From Antedon bifida (Eukaryota; Echinodermata; Crinoidea; Comatulida; Antedonidae), in NCBI GenBank assembly GCA_963402885.1, contig OY727103.1, forward strand, positions 10,008,085 to 10,072,084: DNA of 64,000 nt, written 5' to 3'. Of the stretch, positions 27,101 through 34,860 are shown piece after piece; the stretch's first letter is position 1; every line of letters starts with the position of its first letter. The notes beneath the pieces were generated by a model. The model did not search any database, was not told the DNA's origin, and saw only the letters and a list, made by a program, of their open reading frames with translations. A program made the position numbers and the translations under genes.

Positions 27101-27173
27101 TCTAGTAACACTTCCAGAACAAACCTACCCAGCACAATCACAGGAAAAGGAAGCCAATAACTTTCAAACTTAA
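3175..27173 (+). CDS. MFSD4/NaGLT1-like major facilitator transporter, C-terminal part
   Basis: The gene encodes a multi-pass membrane carrier. MFSD4B (NaGLT1) is a sodium-dependent glucose transporter and MFSD4A is an orphan, so the substrate here is inferred. Seven exons with GT-AG borders and matching phases are seen: 3175-3289, 5998-6134, 15824-15997, 19814-19961, 24251-24321, 26556-26670 and 26974-27173 (TAA). They give about 319 residues. Family signatures are YGGYIYTYAVKS, WGSFALGRLVSIPIS, GLFLSSIYPTVIAL, and the SGEM motif in GAASGEMAFPVVVG. These align with TYAVxxP, GRLLSIPIS, GLFLSSTFPS and GAGVGEM of MFSD4. At least four hydrophobic helices follow an acidic-basic cytoplasmic loop (exons 1-2). 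The roughly six N-terminal helices must be encoded upstream of the window. Introns are long; one holds a whole DIRS element in antisense. The cytoplasmic tail (last exon) is poorly conserved. Confidence 0.9.
3290..5339. other. MFSD4-like intron, AT-rich, no feature seen
   Basis: This is intron between the first two visible exons. Short ORFs here have no family likeness and no splice context. I see no clear repeat structure before 5340. Confidence 0.5.
5340..5757 (-). repeat. Dispersed repeat, inverted copy of the 20.2-kb family
   Basis: Read on the minus strand, this matches 20225-20720. It begins at the segment near ATAAGTGAGAG and contains TTTGAAAACTGCCACTGAGG and TAATTTGTACTGGAAA, in the reverse order expected of an inverted copy. 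No coding capacity is seen. Class unknown. Confidence 0.65.
6135..8639. other. MFSD4-like intron, left part
   Basis: AT-rich intron without a supported gene. ORFs on both strands at 7010-7392 overlap each other and look like chance. I see no strong repeat before 8640. Confidence 0.45.
8640..9290 (+). repeat. Two diverged tandem units with GACGTCA-type cores
   Basis: The unit at about 8720-8950 and the unit at about 9080-9270 share the same order of words: GTGACGTCATCAAAAT or GATGACATCATCAAAAT, then AAATGTGATGA(A/G)CTA, then GGCCATATGAT(T/G)ACGTCA. The similarity is moderate, so the duplication is old or each is an independent copy of one family. No protein is evident. Confidence 0.6.
9989..10099 (-). 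repeat. DIRS 3' inverted terminal repeat
   Basis: The inner part (10071-10099, containing GGTAGCGCACATGCGCAGC) is the exact reverse complement of the inner 5' repeat at 14578-14606. The outer part is complementary to 10161-10240 in the internal complementary region. The outer third is longer than, and diverged from, the 5' repeat. Confidence 0.88.
10161..10285 (-). repeat. DIRS internal complementary region
   Basis: Bases 10161-10240 are the reverse complement of the left outer end (about 9991-10070). Bases 10241-10285 are the reverse complement of the right outer end (about 14598-14643). Both element ends are thus represented head to head, the arrangement held to template circle closure in DIRS replication. 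Confidence 0.88.
10359..11576 (-). CDS. DIRS ORF3, tyrosine recombinase
   Basis: This 405-residue protein would integrate circular element DNA by site-specific recombination. An N-terminal core-binding segment (SWRPSTRNQYAVYINRWFQF, around residues 105-125) is followed by the catalytic domain. That domain has arginine in LAARCQSLHLLNL, the H-x-x-R box in KPHSVRAAASSKAKQNG, and the terminal AGWSSESTFARFYDK with the tyrosine nucleophile. All the expected catalytic positions are visible. It overlaps ORF2 by about 410 bases in another frame; the true start may lie further inside the ORF than its first ATG. Confidence 0.93.
   Translation of the reverse strand: MATLLFLCLSSFQFDRKMSTEDSIRQGDRHNDSSSVANTTMVQPDATDVNCSSLNVTNDRWNPDNAFIESATSTSQEVEINCMPGVREFLERQVSRQAADIIMASWRPSTRNQYAVYINRWFQFCSRSQTDPVSPRINKVLDYLSELFNSGLSYSCLNTARSALSALCSSTHQHSIGSHPLVVRFCKGVFNLRPTVPRYSRMWDVRPVLQYLRLCTPIRELSLKDLTMKCVMLLSLVLAARCQSLHLLNLSEMRKEDDCFVFVTSRLLKQSRPGYSNPQVVLSRYTVDEKLCIYNTLEEYISRTESIRGNTSQLFISFIKPFKAVSKSTISRWIRVVMEKAGIDVTVFKPHSVRAAASSKAKQNGVPMDTILATAGWSSESTFARFYDKTINEDHDVFSVNVLKL
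11165..13168 (-). CDS. DIRS ORF2, reverse transcriptase / RNase H / methyltransferase-like
   Basis: This 667-residue polyprotein would make and process element cDNA. The reverse transcriptase occupies about residues 40-290, with VPKKDGSFRMILNLKCLN, the aspartate in SVDLKDAYYSVPI, and the catalytic AYIDDSF box. RNase H covers about 365-470 (MSCDASTQGWGVDC, LELLAIFYSL, LSDNTTAVAYIN, and the VEADHESR end). The last part (IDLFASRLNTQ, SWRPDPQA, FPPFSLIGR, PVWPTQPWF) is the conserved segment usually assigned to the DIRS adenine-methyltransferase-like domain. The 3' end overlaps the recombinase ORF in another frame, as is usual in DIRS. Confidence 0.93.
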   Translation of the reverse strand: MKSFENHWRQITSDERIIDIALHAHIEFVDNRPPVQFGYPKLTVFNAIEETIIETEISKLLEKKAIRHSTHCEGEFISPIFVVPKKDGSFRMILNLKCLNEQVQYHHFKMDTFETALRLVTPGCFMASVDLKDAYYSVPIAENHQKYLKFIWKGNLFQYTCLPNGLASAPRMFTKLLKPVYASLRSMGHTVMAYIDDSFLVGYDYESCEKNVTDTITLINKLGFIYHRTKSIITPSQTLTFLGFVIDSVNMTVTLSKEKVERLVTECSALAGSESKSIRTVARIIGLMVSSFPAVEFGPLFYRSLDMAKIEALKCCKGNFDMHMAISTDMKLDLRWWIHNLCHEKRRIHKCNPQISMSCDASTQGWGVDCEGNKSGGRWSSCEAAHHINVLELLAIFYSLKSFEKTIIGKHMKILSDNTTAVAYINNMGGVGSVECNNVARSIWIWCISREIWLTATHLPGALNVEADHESRVFNDRTEWHLDKDIFSRIVNIFGCPTIDLFASRLNTQLSQFASWRPDPQATYVDAFTLDWQPYYFYAFPPFSLIGRCLQKIALDKATGIMIAPVWPTQPWFSQMLRMLIAHPLMLPMTDGTLIMPSLNQLHPLRKKLKLIACLVSGNSSKDKFQDRQPILSWHHGVQAPETSTQSILTDGSSFVVDHKRIQFHHV
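13240..14433 (-). CDS. DIRS ORF1, gag-like protein with RG-rich tail
   Basis: This 397-residue protein is the first ORF of the DIRS element. It opens with a polar, Ser/Thr-rich N-terminus and a basic patch around residues 60-90 (KKRASDSVKV, RGKKSKVRHNKK). A central domain runs about 150-330. The tail is rich in arginine and glycine (RGRMRGRGRGIFRGRGRGRG), a plausible nucleic-acid-binding segment. DIRS ORF1 proteins are assigned a Gag-like role by position; no capsid fold can be shown from sequence alone. It lies just inside the 5' inverted repeat and ends 71 bases before the next ORF begins. Confidence 0.85.
   Translation of the reverse strand: MTMADSAINKTCVSDVLALDLEGATSTGSAFAGHAMMMAPHANDDQSRPSTSAASTYTKKRASDSVKVTDTDRGKKSKVRHNKKSSPAVDSGEILKMLVDIRQGQEQFSSRLGNLENLCYDNNDYTSEVEVVDPTYVDDPLSPPPSLPEGADDCTSLSVFKNMAGKFLDKDQCGLNIDKDLSGIVNTLFREGTSEEKNIELTKKTKKPENCEGLASVRVNQLVWDIIRPETRTLDSKLQTVQTGLVKGATCVAYLVNEIARHKDSTEIIDTQKLLDIGMDALALLGNSNRNLNLRRRDCMKPDLKKDYSHLCSSSVPFTDKLFGEDVSKRVKDIQDINLAGSKISTASTGFRPTSFHTFRGRMRGRGRGIFRGRGRGRGNFHESKNFYKGVKSHKQK
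14578..14643 (-). repeat. DIRS 5' inverted terminal repeat
   Basis: This is the reverse complement of the inner 3' repeat and of the right half of the internal complementary region. It ends at AATAGAATC, after which host sequence (ATGCATTACC) resumes. Confidence 0.88.
14644..15823. other. MFSD4-like intron, right of the DIRS insertion
   Basis: Ordinary AT-rich intron. A small perfect stem (ACCCGT-CTTCA-ACGGGT) lies near 14749-14765. No exon or protein relic is seen before the acceptor at 15822-15823. Confidence 0.5.
16297..16498 (+). repeat. Minisatellite, unit about 23-25 bp
   Basis: About eight tandem units of the type TAGCTGGGCCTAGCGTAGCC. Two variants are seen: GATGCCGAT units near the left end, and units with a CAG or AAG insertion after TAGCTG. 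It lies in an MFSD4-like intron. Confidence 0.85.
16499..19100. other. MFSD4-like intron, no supported feature
   Basis: AT-rich intron with scattered short ORFs and no splice-flanked exon. I looked for further exons between the SPTMMLLINL and TGCFIAVAVE exons and found none. The phases of those two exons join directly. Confidence 0.5.
19117..19517. repeat. Foldback (inverted-repeat) element
   Basis: The left arm (19117-19180, with GCGAGACTTGTCTGTTGACC and AGGTAGCTAGAAG) is complementary, with some mismatches, to the right arm (about 19462-19517, with CTAGCTACTC and GGTCAATAGACAAGTCTTGC). Inner segments around CACCATCGTC show further weaker complementarity. No transposase is present; it looks like a MITE-type relic. 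Confidence 0.65.
20225..21190 (+). repeat. Dispersed repeat built of iterated 50-60-nt modules
   Basis: A module of the type ATGACC-AATTGTAC-GGGAA-GTTTTAAACTACATTTGAA recurs about seven times between 20305 and 21187, spaced roughly 90-270 bases apart, separated by G-rich spacers. An inverted partial copy lies at 5340-5757. The left end begins TATCTATATTATAAGTGAGA. There is no coding capacity and the class is unknown. Confidence 0.65.
21658..21882 (+). repeat. Minisatellite, 38-bp unit, about six copies
   Basis: Six near-identical units contain TTTTGAACATGACTATTTGA followed by GTGTGCCGAGTGTTAG. One copy has CTG in place of CCG. Near-perfect identity implies recent expansion. Confidence 0.92.
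22749..23053 (+). repeat. MITE-like repeat with GAATAAACGCC words
   Basis: It begins TACCGTATTTATTTGAATAA and contains several forward and degenerate copies of GCGTTTATTCGAGG or GCGTTTATTTGAGG. It ends near CGTTTATTCA. The type, with ends reading towards ACCGTATTTATTCGAATAAA, is common in invertebrate genomes. The right terminus is degraded. Confidence 0.55.
23054..24250. other. MFSD4-like intron
   Basis: AT-rich intron. Around 23560-23650 a TGGCCGTGTTTCCG start followed by several GATAATTATC-like words suggests one end of another short repeat. No exon is seen until 24251. Confidence 0.4.
24844..24957. repeat. Long hairpin, 46-nt arms (MITE-like)
   Basis: The left arm from GTAATGGTACAAATAATGGC to AAAGGTTATAT pairs with a right arm from ATATAACCTTTCG to GTACCATTAC, with about three mismatches and a short loop near 24890-24911. 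Related terminal words recur at 53630-54065. Confidence 0.85.
25030..25395. repeat. G-rich simple array around GGGGGTAGTTGTCC
   Basis: The array starts on the C-rich strand (GGACAACTACCCC units, to 25145). It then flips to about fifteen units of GGGGTAGTTGTCC, GGGGTAGTTACCC or GGGTAGTTGACC. Two oppositely oriented halves therefore meet at about 25145, and the G runs could form four-stranded structure. Confidence 0.85.
25410..25735 (+). repeat. Two abutting minisatellites with palindromic cores
   Basis: Six units of 23 bp (CGTACCCAAAATTTTGGCTT...) run directly into about eight units of 21 bp (CGTACCCATCATGGGCTGGC...). Both share the CGTACCC prefix and differ in the core, AAAATTTT versus CATCATGG. 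ORFs across the array are incidental. Confidence 0.9.
26431..26457 (+). repeat. (GAT)n microsatellite
   Basis: Nine uninterrupted GAT units lie about 100 bases upstream of an MFSD4-like exon acceptor. Confidence 0.95.
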
Positions 27174-28107
27174 ACAAAGAAATATATTTAATAAATGCAT
27201 GGGCATTGATCGGAAAGTTAATGAGAGACCATCGGATCGCCGAAATGGTGATGATATATATTAATATTATATAATATAATATATATCATTTATTTAGTGA
27301 AAAATGTAATGTCATATAGAAACAAATTTATTGTCTAAACAAGCTCATAGAAACAGATAAAAATACAAAATTAATTATCCGTCTCTCACCCACTCCTCCT
27401 TGTGTCTGTTTCTGGTTTAATTGGTATTAATGTTGTGGCACCTTAAATTATATTCTGTTTATGGTAGTTTGTGTTTCTTGCCAGGGGCAGATACAAGATT
27501 TTGAAATTGGGGGTGGGGCACTAAGTATTTCAGCTGCAGGAATGTGTACTGATAAGTAGAGTCAGGAGCTACCTGCTCTGGGTGGGTACTTCCTTTTATT
27601 GATTTATATAAAGTTTGGTAGGCTTATAATGAATAAAGAAATGAGATTAGTTTTAATATATTCTTATGATGAGCAGATTAAATCAAATATAGAAAATATA
27701 TGATATAAAATTAGTAAATATTGTTTAGATCTGCGATGATTAGGTTTCTCTAGAACAGTTTGACATTGTATGTATGTTTACACATGAAATATTTGTATTC
27801 ATAATTGTACTTCTTTCAAATTCCAAGTATGTACATTTGTTTTTTTGAGACAGTAGCCTTTCTTTTCTGAGTTGTCGTCGTATCCTGTCACAAGATTCGT
27901 ATTTTAATTTGGTATGACCAATTAGCATTGTACTTTGTGTTATTATTAACACAAAGTAATATTAAATAAATATTAAAATACTCTCAGATTGCAAAGTACA
28001 AATAAATGTTTATGAGAATGGGGAAAATATTTCCATGAATTGAAAGATTGGCTGCTCAATTTAACAAGACAGGGATCAGTCGAATAGAACAGTGAAGCTC
28101 TCAAGAA
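27174..28107 (+). other. MFSD4-like 3' UTR and flank
   Basis: This stretch follows the TAA. Several AATAAA-type signals are seen (for example near 27189 and 27630), so the cleavage site cannot be fixed. A short CAGGGGCAGATACAAG stretch near 27482 resembles a hAT-like repeat end. No further gene is seen. Confidence 0.5.
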
Positions 28108-28955
28108 ATGAAAATACTCTCCCTATTCAACAGTAATACTCTCCCTATTCAACCGTAATACTCTCCCTATTCAACCGTAATACTCTCCCTATTCAACCGT
28201 AATACTCTCCCTATTCAACTGTAATACTCTCCCTATTCAACTGTAATACTCTCCCTATTCAACTGTAATACTCTCCCTATTCAACCGTAATACTCTCCCT
28301 ATTCAACCGTAATACTCTCCCTATTCAACTGTAATACTCTCCCTATTCAACCGTAATACTCTCCCTATTCAACCGTAATACTCTCCCTATTCAACCGTAA
28401 TACTCTCCCTATTCAACTGTAATACTCTCCCTATTCAACCGTAATACTCTCCCTATTCAACCGTAATACTCTCCCTATTCAACCGTAATACTCTCCCTAT
28501 TCAACTGTAATACTCTCCCTATTCAACTGTAATACTCTCCCTATTCAACCGTAATACTCTCCCTATTCAACCGTAATACTCTCCCTATTCAACCGTAATA
28601 CTCTCCCTATTCAACCGTAATACTCTCCCTATTCAACCGTAATACTCTCCCTATTCAACCGTAATACTCTCCCTATTCAACCGTAATACTCTCCCTATTC
28701 AACCGTAATACTCTCCCTATTCAACCGTAATACTCTCCCTATTCAACCGTAATACTCTCCCTATTCAACCGTAATACTCTCCATATTCAACCGTAATACT
28801 CTCCCTATTCAACCGTAATACTCTCCCTATTCAACCGTAATACTCTCCCTATTCAACTGTAATACTCTCCCTATTCAACTGTAATACTCTCCCTATTCAA
28901 CTGTAATACTCTCCCTATTCAACTGTAATACTCTCCCTATTCAACTGTAATACTA
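28108..28955 (+). repeat. 22-bp satellite array, 38 units
   Basis: The unit is TAATACTCTCCCTATTCAAC plus C/T and G. Thirty-eight units differ almost only at one position: one A unit first, then 25 C and 12 T units. Only one other change (CCATATT) was noticed. The T units cluster in short blocks and make up the last six units. Such homogeneity implies recent expansion or gene conversion. Confidence 0.95.
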
Positions 28956-31130
28956 AATTTATTTATATTTTTCATTTGTTCTAAATCAAATTTACTGCTT
29001 CCATTTTGGCCATGGGGTAGAATGATTAGAGACAGTGCACAGTCAAGTTGTTTTGTTGAATAAGCAAAATGTACAAAAAAACCTGTGCAATAGAACCATT
29101 AGATAGAACTATTAGGGTGCAATAGAACCATTAGATAGAACTATTAGGGTGCAATAGAACTGCATAGTATCAAATAGCAAGGATACACTCAGGTGTGTTA
29201 TAATATGTTATGTTAACATAAATGATTATATCGTAAATGATTTTATTTAAGTGAAATATGTATCATCTTAACAATATTTGATATTTGTAAATTATATATT
29301 AATACTGGTACATTTAATATTACAGATTGTACACATTATATATTTTTAGTTGTGTAATGATTGTTGGATTTAATTATATACAATATTTACACTTAAAAAA
29401 CAAACTATTGTAAAGGACAGTTTTTTTTATTATCAGTTTTCGGTTTTTCATGTGTATTTAATTTTAATAAGTTGTACGTTGCAACAGCATCGGTGTCGAA
29501 ATGTCGAAATCAATTATTAGTCAGAAAGACAAAACTGAAAACACCATTTATTATCCATATATAGGCGCGGCCTACACTTAAAAATCAGTATGTCATCAGT
29601 TATTGATAATTTCTTGAATATCTTTTAGGCTTACTGACCATCATATCCTAATTTAGGTTGACTTCTCAATTATTTTTCTCGATAAGATCATTATCAACAT
29701 CTTTTATACGATTGTTTAGATACTATTAACTATTTAATTTTATAAGTGTTTACTTGTGTGTAAATGTTACATTTTAAACAGATCTACTATCTAGTGATTA
29801 AACATTAATAATTGTTTTAACTTGATTGCTACAAATTTTAATTAATACAAATATGTTGTAATTTGTTATCCTTTTATCTATTTTTTAAATTTCCAAAACA
29901 ATTTAGACTAACAGGCTAACACGTTTACCTGTTCTCACTACAGACATGTACCAAGTTACTAACTAACTATTTTGACAATAAATGATGGAAATTAGAATAT
30001 GTATTAGAAATTGCTATAAAGTGAAGTGTATGCTTTGTGTATGTACAGTATATATTATTTAAAAAGTATGTGGTAAAAGAAAATTTAAATAATAAACATG
30101 ATAATTGTACAAATTAGATGACATTTTCAGACAAATACAAACTGTAGTATTGTAAAAAATATATACCAGTTATTAATTTGAGTTTGTAAGGAATTATCTA
30201 TAGTAAACAATTTGATGAAATAGTTCATTTGGAAGTATTTAAATTTAACTAATTTCCAATCTTAATACGTAACTAAATAGTTATTTTTCTATGTTGTGCA
30301 AGTGAATGTACTGTAATAGGTCATAGTGCAATAAACAAGTAATGTACAGTAACATTTAAGGATATTCTGTTGTTAATGGTAGTAACATGCAAGGCTTATT
30401 ATTGTTATAAAAATGTTCTGTATTATAAAACACCCCCATTTCAATTCCACATTAAACTGGAGTTAGATCTAGGTGCTGAGAACAGTTTTGGCATCATCAT
30501 TCAGATAACTTATTTACGTGCATCCAGAAACACACATCGTTGAAACATTTACTTTGTTTTCCAATAGAGGTCAGTTGGTAATTAAAAGTTGGAATTATAA
30601 CATAAATGTGGGTGTCATCGGTGAATCTGATAAGAAACATGCACTATTTAATTTGTATGGTCTGGCGTTCTGCCAAAATTAAAACATAAATTGAACTGAT
30701 ATGCCTCATGTACAGTATATGTAAATTATATTGTACATAATTAAAATAAATCGATGAAACAGTACATCAGTATTCCTACCCTGTAAAAAGGGACTAAGGG
30801 CTAATATAACCATGCCTTGGAACCCCAAATGTCAAATGAAATATATTCGATTTTGGTTCTCCTCAATTGGGCTTGGTAATCTACATAAAACATCCCAAAG
30901 TGAAACAAATTGCAAACAGAGATTTTTCTTTTTTAAATGGTCACATATGATGAGGAGATCAAAATTTGAGCATCACACCTCTGTCACTCATCGCGATGAT
31001 ATGCAAATTAGGGGAAAATCACTGATTTATTCAGAATGATGTAATATTTATATTTGCTCTAATAATTGTTGATATCACGGAACTAGGCAGTGTGGCAGTA
31101 TTCACAGCTGGGTTTGGGTTTGATTGTTTT
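28956..31130. other. Intergenic, no gene
   Basis: AT-rich spacer. A 32-bp unit (AATAGAACCATTAGATAGAA...) is duplicated at 29089-29155. The stretch 30800-31040 shares words (TTCAGAATG, GATATGCAAATTAGGGG) with the repeat block at 32.1-33.1 kb and is probably another diverged copy. Confidence 0.5.
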
Positions 31131-31139
31131 GATTAATTT

Positions 31140-31985
31140 CTTATTATATTATTTTTTTAATACTATTTTTTAATTATTATTTTTCTTTTTTATGCTATTT
31201 TATTTAACCAAATTTTCTAGTACTGGTTGTAGAAACTTAAATTTGCAAAATATACAGTGGTGCCTATCTCCTCTCTTTTTATTCACAATTAATTACAATG
31301 AAATACTATTTCCTCTAAAATAAATAATGAACACACATGGGTATAGGTGTAATTGTGAACTAGTACAATTAGAATGTACCGTTACCTGTGGGAATCATGT
31401 AGAGGACTCAGTTACAGTAACTGAAGGCGACTAGAAAGTATACAATATGTATAGTACTGTAGTTCGTCTGTATCTCTAACATTACACATACATTTCAGTC
31501 AATATAATGCAATTTACAAATATAATCACCATTAGTGATCTGTTAATATTGTTCGTGGTTCATAAAAACAATAGAAAGTGTAGCCGGTTATCTGAACCAA
31601 GATTTACAGAAAAAATCACTCAAGCGTGATTGCGTTGATCACTGAAAATGATTTAAAGTGTGTTCATTTGGTATGAAAACATAGGGTTTGCCACAAAAAT
31701 TGTAATGAATGGATTATTAGTTTAGGAGATACCGTGAAAATACGGGTTTTATAGCTAATTTTGACTCATTTGCATATGAAGGCGGTGGATGACGGAGGGT
31801 TGATTTGTTGTATGTGGTCAGGACAACATATACATTTATTTAAAACCGAAAAACCTTTGCCTACAATTCTGTCCCAGTTCACCATATTTTTTAGCCTAAT
31901 TCATTCTAATAAAAAATTTGGTTAAATAAAAAATCATAAAAAAGAAAAATAATAATTTTTTTTAAATAGTATAAAAAATACTTAC
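31140..31985. repeat. Inverted repeat arms about 80 nt, 680-nt spacer
   Basis: The arm at 31140-31225 (containing ATTATTTTTCTTTTTTATG and TTTATTTAACCAAATTTT) is the near reverse complement of 31905-31985 (AAAATTTGGTTAAATAAA, AAAAAAGAAAAATAATAAT). The arms are AT-rich, but the match is far longer than composition alone would give. Confidence 0.7.
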
Positions 31986-32097
31986 AGAGATATGAAGATG
32001 ACCTGGTATGTGGTCAAAGGTCAGAAATGGCATTTCTGATCATCTAATGCCCCTTTAGACTGAATGTGAATGCATGCCTTCTGAACATTTGAAGACC

Positions 32098-33065
32098 AAT
32101 TAATATGAAACATGCAAATAAGGGGTAAAATTACAGTCGTCCATATCTCGAAAAGCACTGATGCTAGAGAGTTGATTTCACAGACGTATTCAGAATGTAC
32201 ATATTTCTATTTGCCCTAATGAAACATTTTACACCAAAAATGACCAGAAATACAACATTTAACCCTCGACCACATTTCTCAATATTGCATACATTGCATA
32301 CATAAAATTAAAATGTCTTTAAGAGATTTTGTTCTGTCCTAAAATGACTGGGATACAGGTTTCTAATAGCCAACATAGGACTGTTAAGTAAATCTAAAAA
32401 AACACAGATGTACCAATTCACTGAATTATTTAATAAAAAAATAAATGGAAAACGATCATACGTCATTGTTGCGTTGTATATTTGACTATAAATGCATGGT
32501 TTTTTTTATAAAAGGGAAATCTCGGTCTGCAAAAACACGTAGCTGTTATAGAGGAAAAATCTGCCAAAAATGTTAAAACTTAAATTAAACAAACGTTTAT
32601 ATGATCATTTCACTGAATTATTTAATAAAAAAATATATGGAAAACGATCATACGTCATTTGCGTCGTCTATTTGACACTCTCACCTCGAAAGTATGCAAA
32701 TTAGTAGTACAAGTTACATACAATATGCAAAGTGTGAAAGAGTGAAATTACAGGTTCCCACATATCGAAAACCAAGACCAAGGCTAGATAGATGATTTTT
32801 CCAAAACTTGTTCAGAATGTACATATTTATATTTACTCTAATAAAACATTTTACGAAAAAATGACCGGAAATACGACATTTTAAAGCCTTATTCAGAATG
32901 CACTTTGTTGCTCTAATGAAACATTTTATGGAAAAATGACCCTTGACCTTATTCCTAATATTTGCATATACAGTAATGCAAATAAATAAATATCTATAAA
33001 GACCTTGTTTTAGCCTCAATTACTCGGATACAGATTTCTGATAGCCAGCGTAGGACTGTTTAGTA
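32098..33065. repeat. Two tandem units of a 600-bp repeat
   Basis: Units at about 32100-32500 and 32590-33065 share TTCAGAATGTACATATTT, the words around ATGACC(A/G)GAAATAC, GGATACAG(G/A)TTTCT, and CAC(T)GAATTATTTAATAAAA followed by GGAAAACGATCATACGTC. Diverged members lie at 30.9 kb and 44.6-45.3 kb. No protein is recognised. Confidence 0.7.
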
Positions 33066-33329
33066 ATTCTCAAATCACACCTTGTCACTCCATCGAAAGT
33101 TTTCAAAGTAGCCATAGGCCTATCTTTATCATTATTTTTTCGGGATATGGCAACACTGTAATTTACATATTTCATATAACTTATACTACTACTTTTCAGA
33201 ATGTCTGGGCTTATTTTGAATGTTGCTACCAACCAATGCTTCAAAACCTACTTTACTGTTTACGACTCTACGGCTCACTATGTCGGTCGGTTGGTCGGTC
33301 GGTAAGTAAACACTAACTTGTATATGGCC

Positions 33330-33800
33330 TTGTCTTAATATCAGTTTCATCTAGCTAAGTCAATTTTTCAGAGTATATTCCTTATGGCCAGGACTCGATG
33401 TGGTTATGTTTTTCACAGTGCGCAATAAAAGATTACGCGGTCGACGCACGATTTAACGAAATCACGTTTGTTATCATATCTTCAAAAAGCATGAATCACA
33501 ATTAAATAAAATTTGGTAGGCTACTCATAAATTTCAGGTCATATTTCATCATATGGCAATACAATTACGTGCGTAGCGCATATAACGCATGCGTACGCGC
33601 GCTTAAAATTTTCAAAATTTTCAAATTTATTTTCGATGAAATTAGAGTACGTTTCAGGCAATTTTAAGCGTTTAAGGATTTTTTCACGCGCACTCTTTTT
33701 GCCCGAAAAAATAATAATAATGTCATCATATTTGATTCACTTTCCAACTCAAAATTACGTTATACGAGCACGTCAAAAGTACGTCACGTGTAAATTAAAA
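33330..33800 (+). repeat. Dispersed repeat rich in GCGTACGCGCGC words
   Basis: It is closely matched in inverse orientation at 50825-51345. Shared words include CAGAGTATATTCCTTATGGC, TTACGTGCGTAGCGCATATA and GTACGTTTCAGGCAATTTTA. The 50.8-kb copy has an extra segment of about 40 bases near GTGCGCACTC. The repeat is flanked by duplicated GGTCGGTTGGTCGGTCGG stretches (about 33281 and 33856), each followed by TAAACACTAACTT. Confidence 0.85.
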
Positions 33801-33944
33801 ATATATAAATGTTTTTAAACATTTTCAACATTTTTAAACATGTTCAGCAATTTCGGTCGGTTGGTCGGTCGGTCGGTCGGTAAACACTAACTTGAGCACG
33901 CCACTGCAGCCATGTATATGGCCTTGTTAAATAAAAAATTGTAC

Positions 33945-34560
33945 CCATTCTTGACTATGGACCACCTGCTTGGATGCCTCAAACCAAGTCCCAGACAATC
34001 CGCATGGAGCGCATCCAAAGACATTATACAAGAAATTCGTAATTACAAAAGAGGAGAGATAGGCCTACCGTACATTACCATGCTAACATCTTCCTCATGT
34101 CTCTTGAAAACCGTCGCAACAAAATCCTATTTCACTTCATTTTCAGATGTCTTTGTGGCTTTACTGAATCCAGAATATCAATCCTAGACATACTGAACAC
34201 CTCACTTTTAGTCGTCTCTCGTACTTCGTCGTCATTCTCATATAAACCGCAATTACCGCACTCATTACGTCAAGTAGCTGTTACTGAATCTCTTCTTCGT
34301 CTTTTATCATCTATTGACTCGTTCATTCTTGATAATTATCTTGAATTCTTTTTTGTTTTGCGTATTTACTTTAATTTATTTGTATACAATAATTGTTTGG
34401 GTTTTTTTTGTTGTATATTCACGTCTAAATATTATTATAAATTAATTTTAGTTTAGATCATGGGACTGCTGTCGAATCATATTTACTTCCTGACAAATTA
34501 AATTCATCTCTGTATATTTCATATTATGGTTTGTTGGTCAAATAAATAACTGAAATGAAA
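33945..34560 (+). mobile_element. LINE relic: reverse-transcriptase C-terminal end and 3' tail
   Basis: The frame from 33951 reads ILDYGPPAWMPQTKSQT then MERIQRHYTR, a typical C-terminal block of jockey/CR1-like pol proteins. A shifted frame from 34097 continues with MSLENRRNKILFHFIFRCLC. The frame is broken between them and the 5' end is missing. It ends near AATAACTGAAATGAAATAAC, resembling the short 3' repeats of such LINEs. Confidence 0.7.
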
Positions 34561-34695
34561 TAACAACTATGTCTAACAATATACCGTAATGATAACAATA
34601 TGATACAATTGTTTACGTTCAATTAATGCGAACGTTGATAAAGGTACTTCCGGTAAACGCTAATATTATAATCAATCAACGCAAATATTAATTCT

Positions 34696-34860
34696 ATTCA
34701 TTAAAGTTGTTTTCAGTACAAAAATATCTTCGCCCTGCGACTTGTATAAATGTATAATGCTTATTTATTTTAAATTAATTAATACTTCGTCCAGCGATTT
34801 TATTTTTTCCTAAATATAGCAACTACTAATGTATTTCATTATTTTATTTATTTATTTCGT
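34696..34860 (+). repeat. 165-bp direct repeat, copy 1
   Basis: Identical to 35438-35602 except for two bases. It includes CTTCGCCCTGCGACTTGTAT and AATACTTCGTCCAGCGATTT. Confidence 0.95.

Noticed and set aside
28108-28955. CRISPR array
   Set aside because: The repeat is uninterrupted with no unique spacers, and this is an intron-rich animal genome; it is a satellite.
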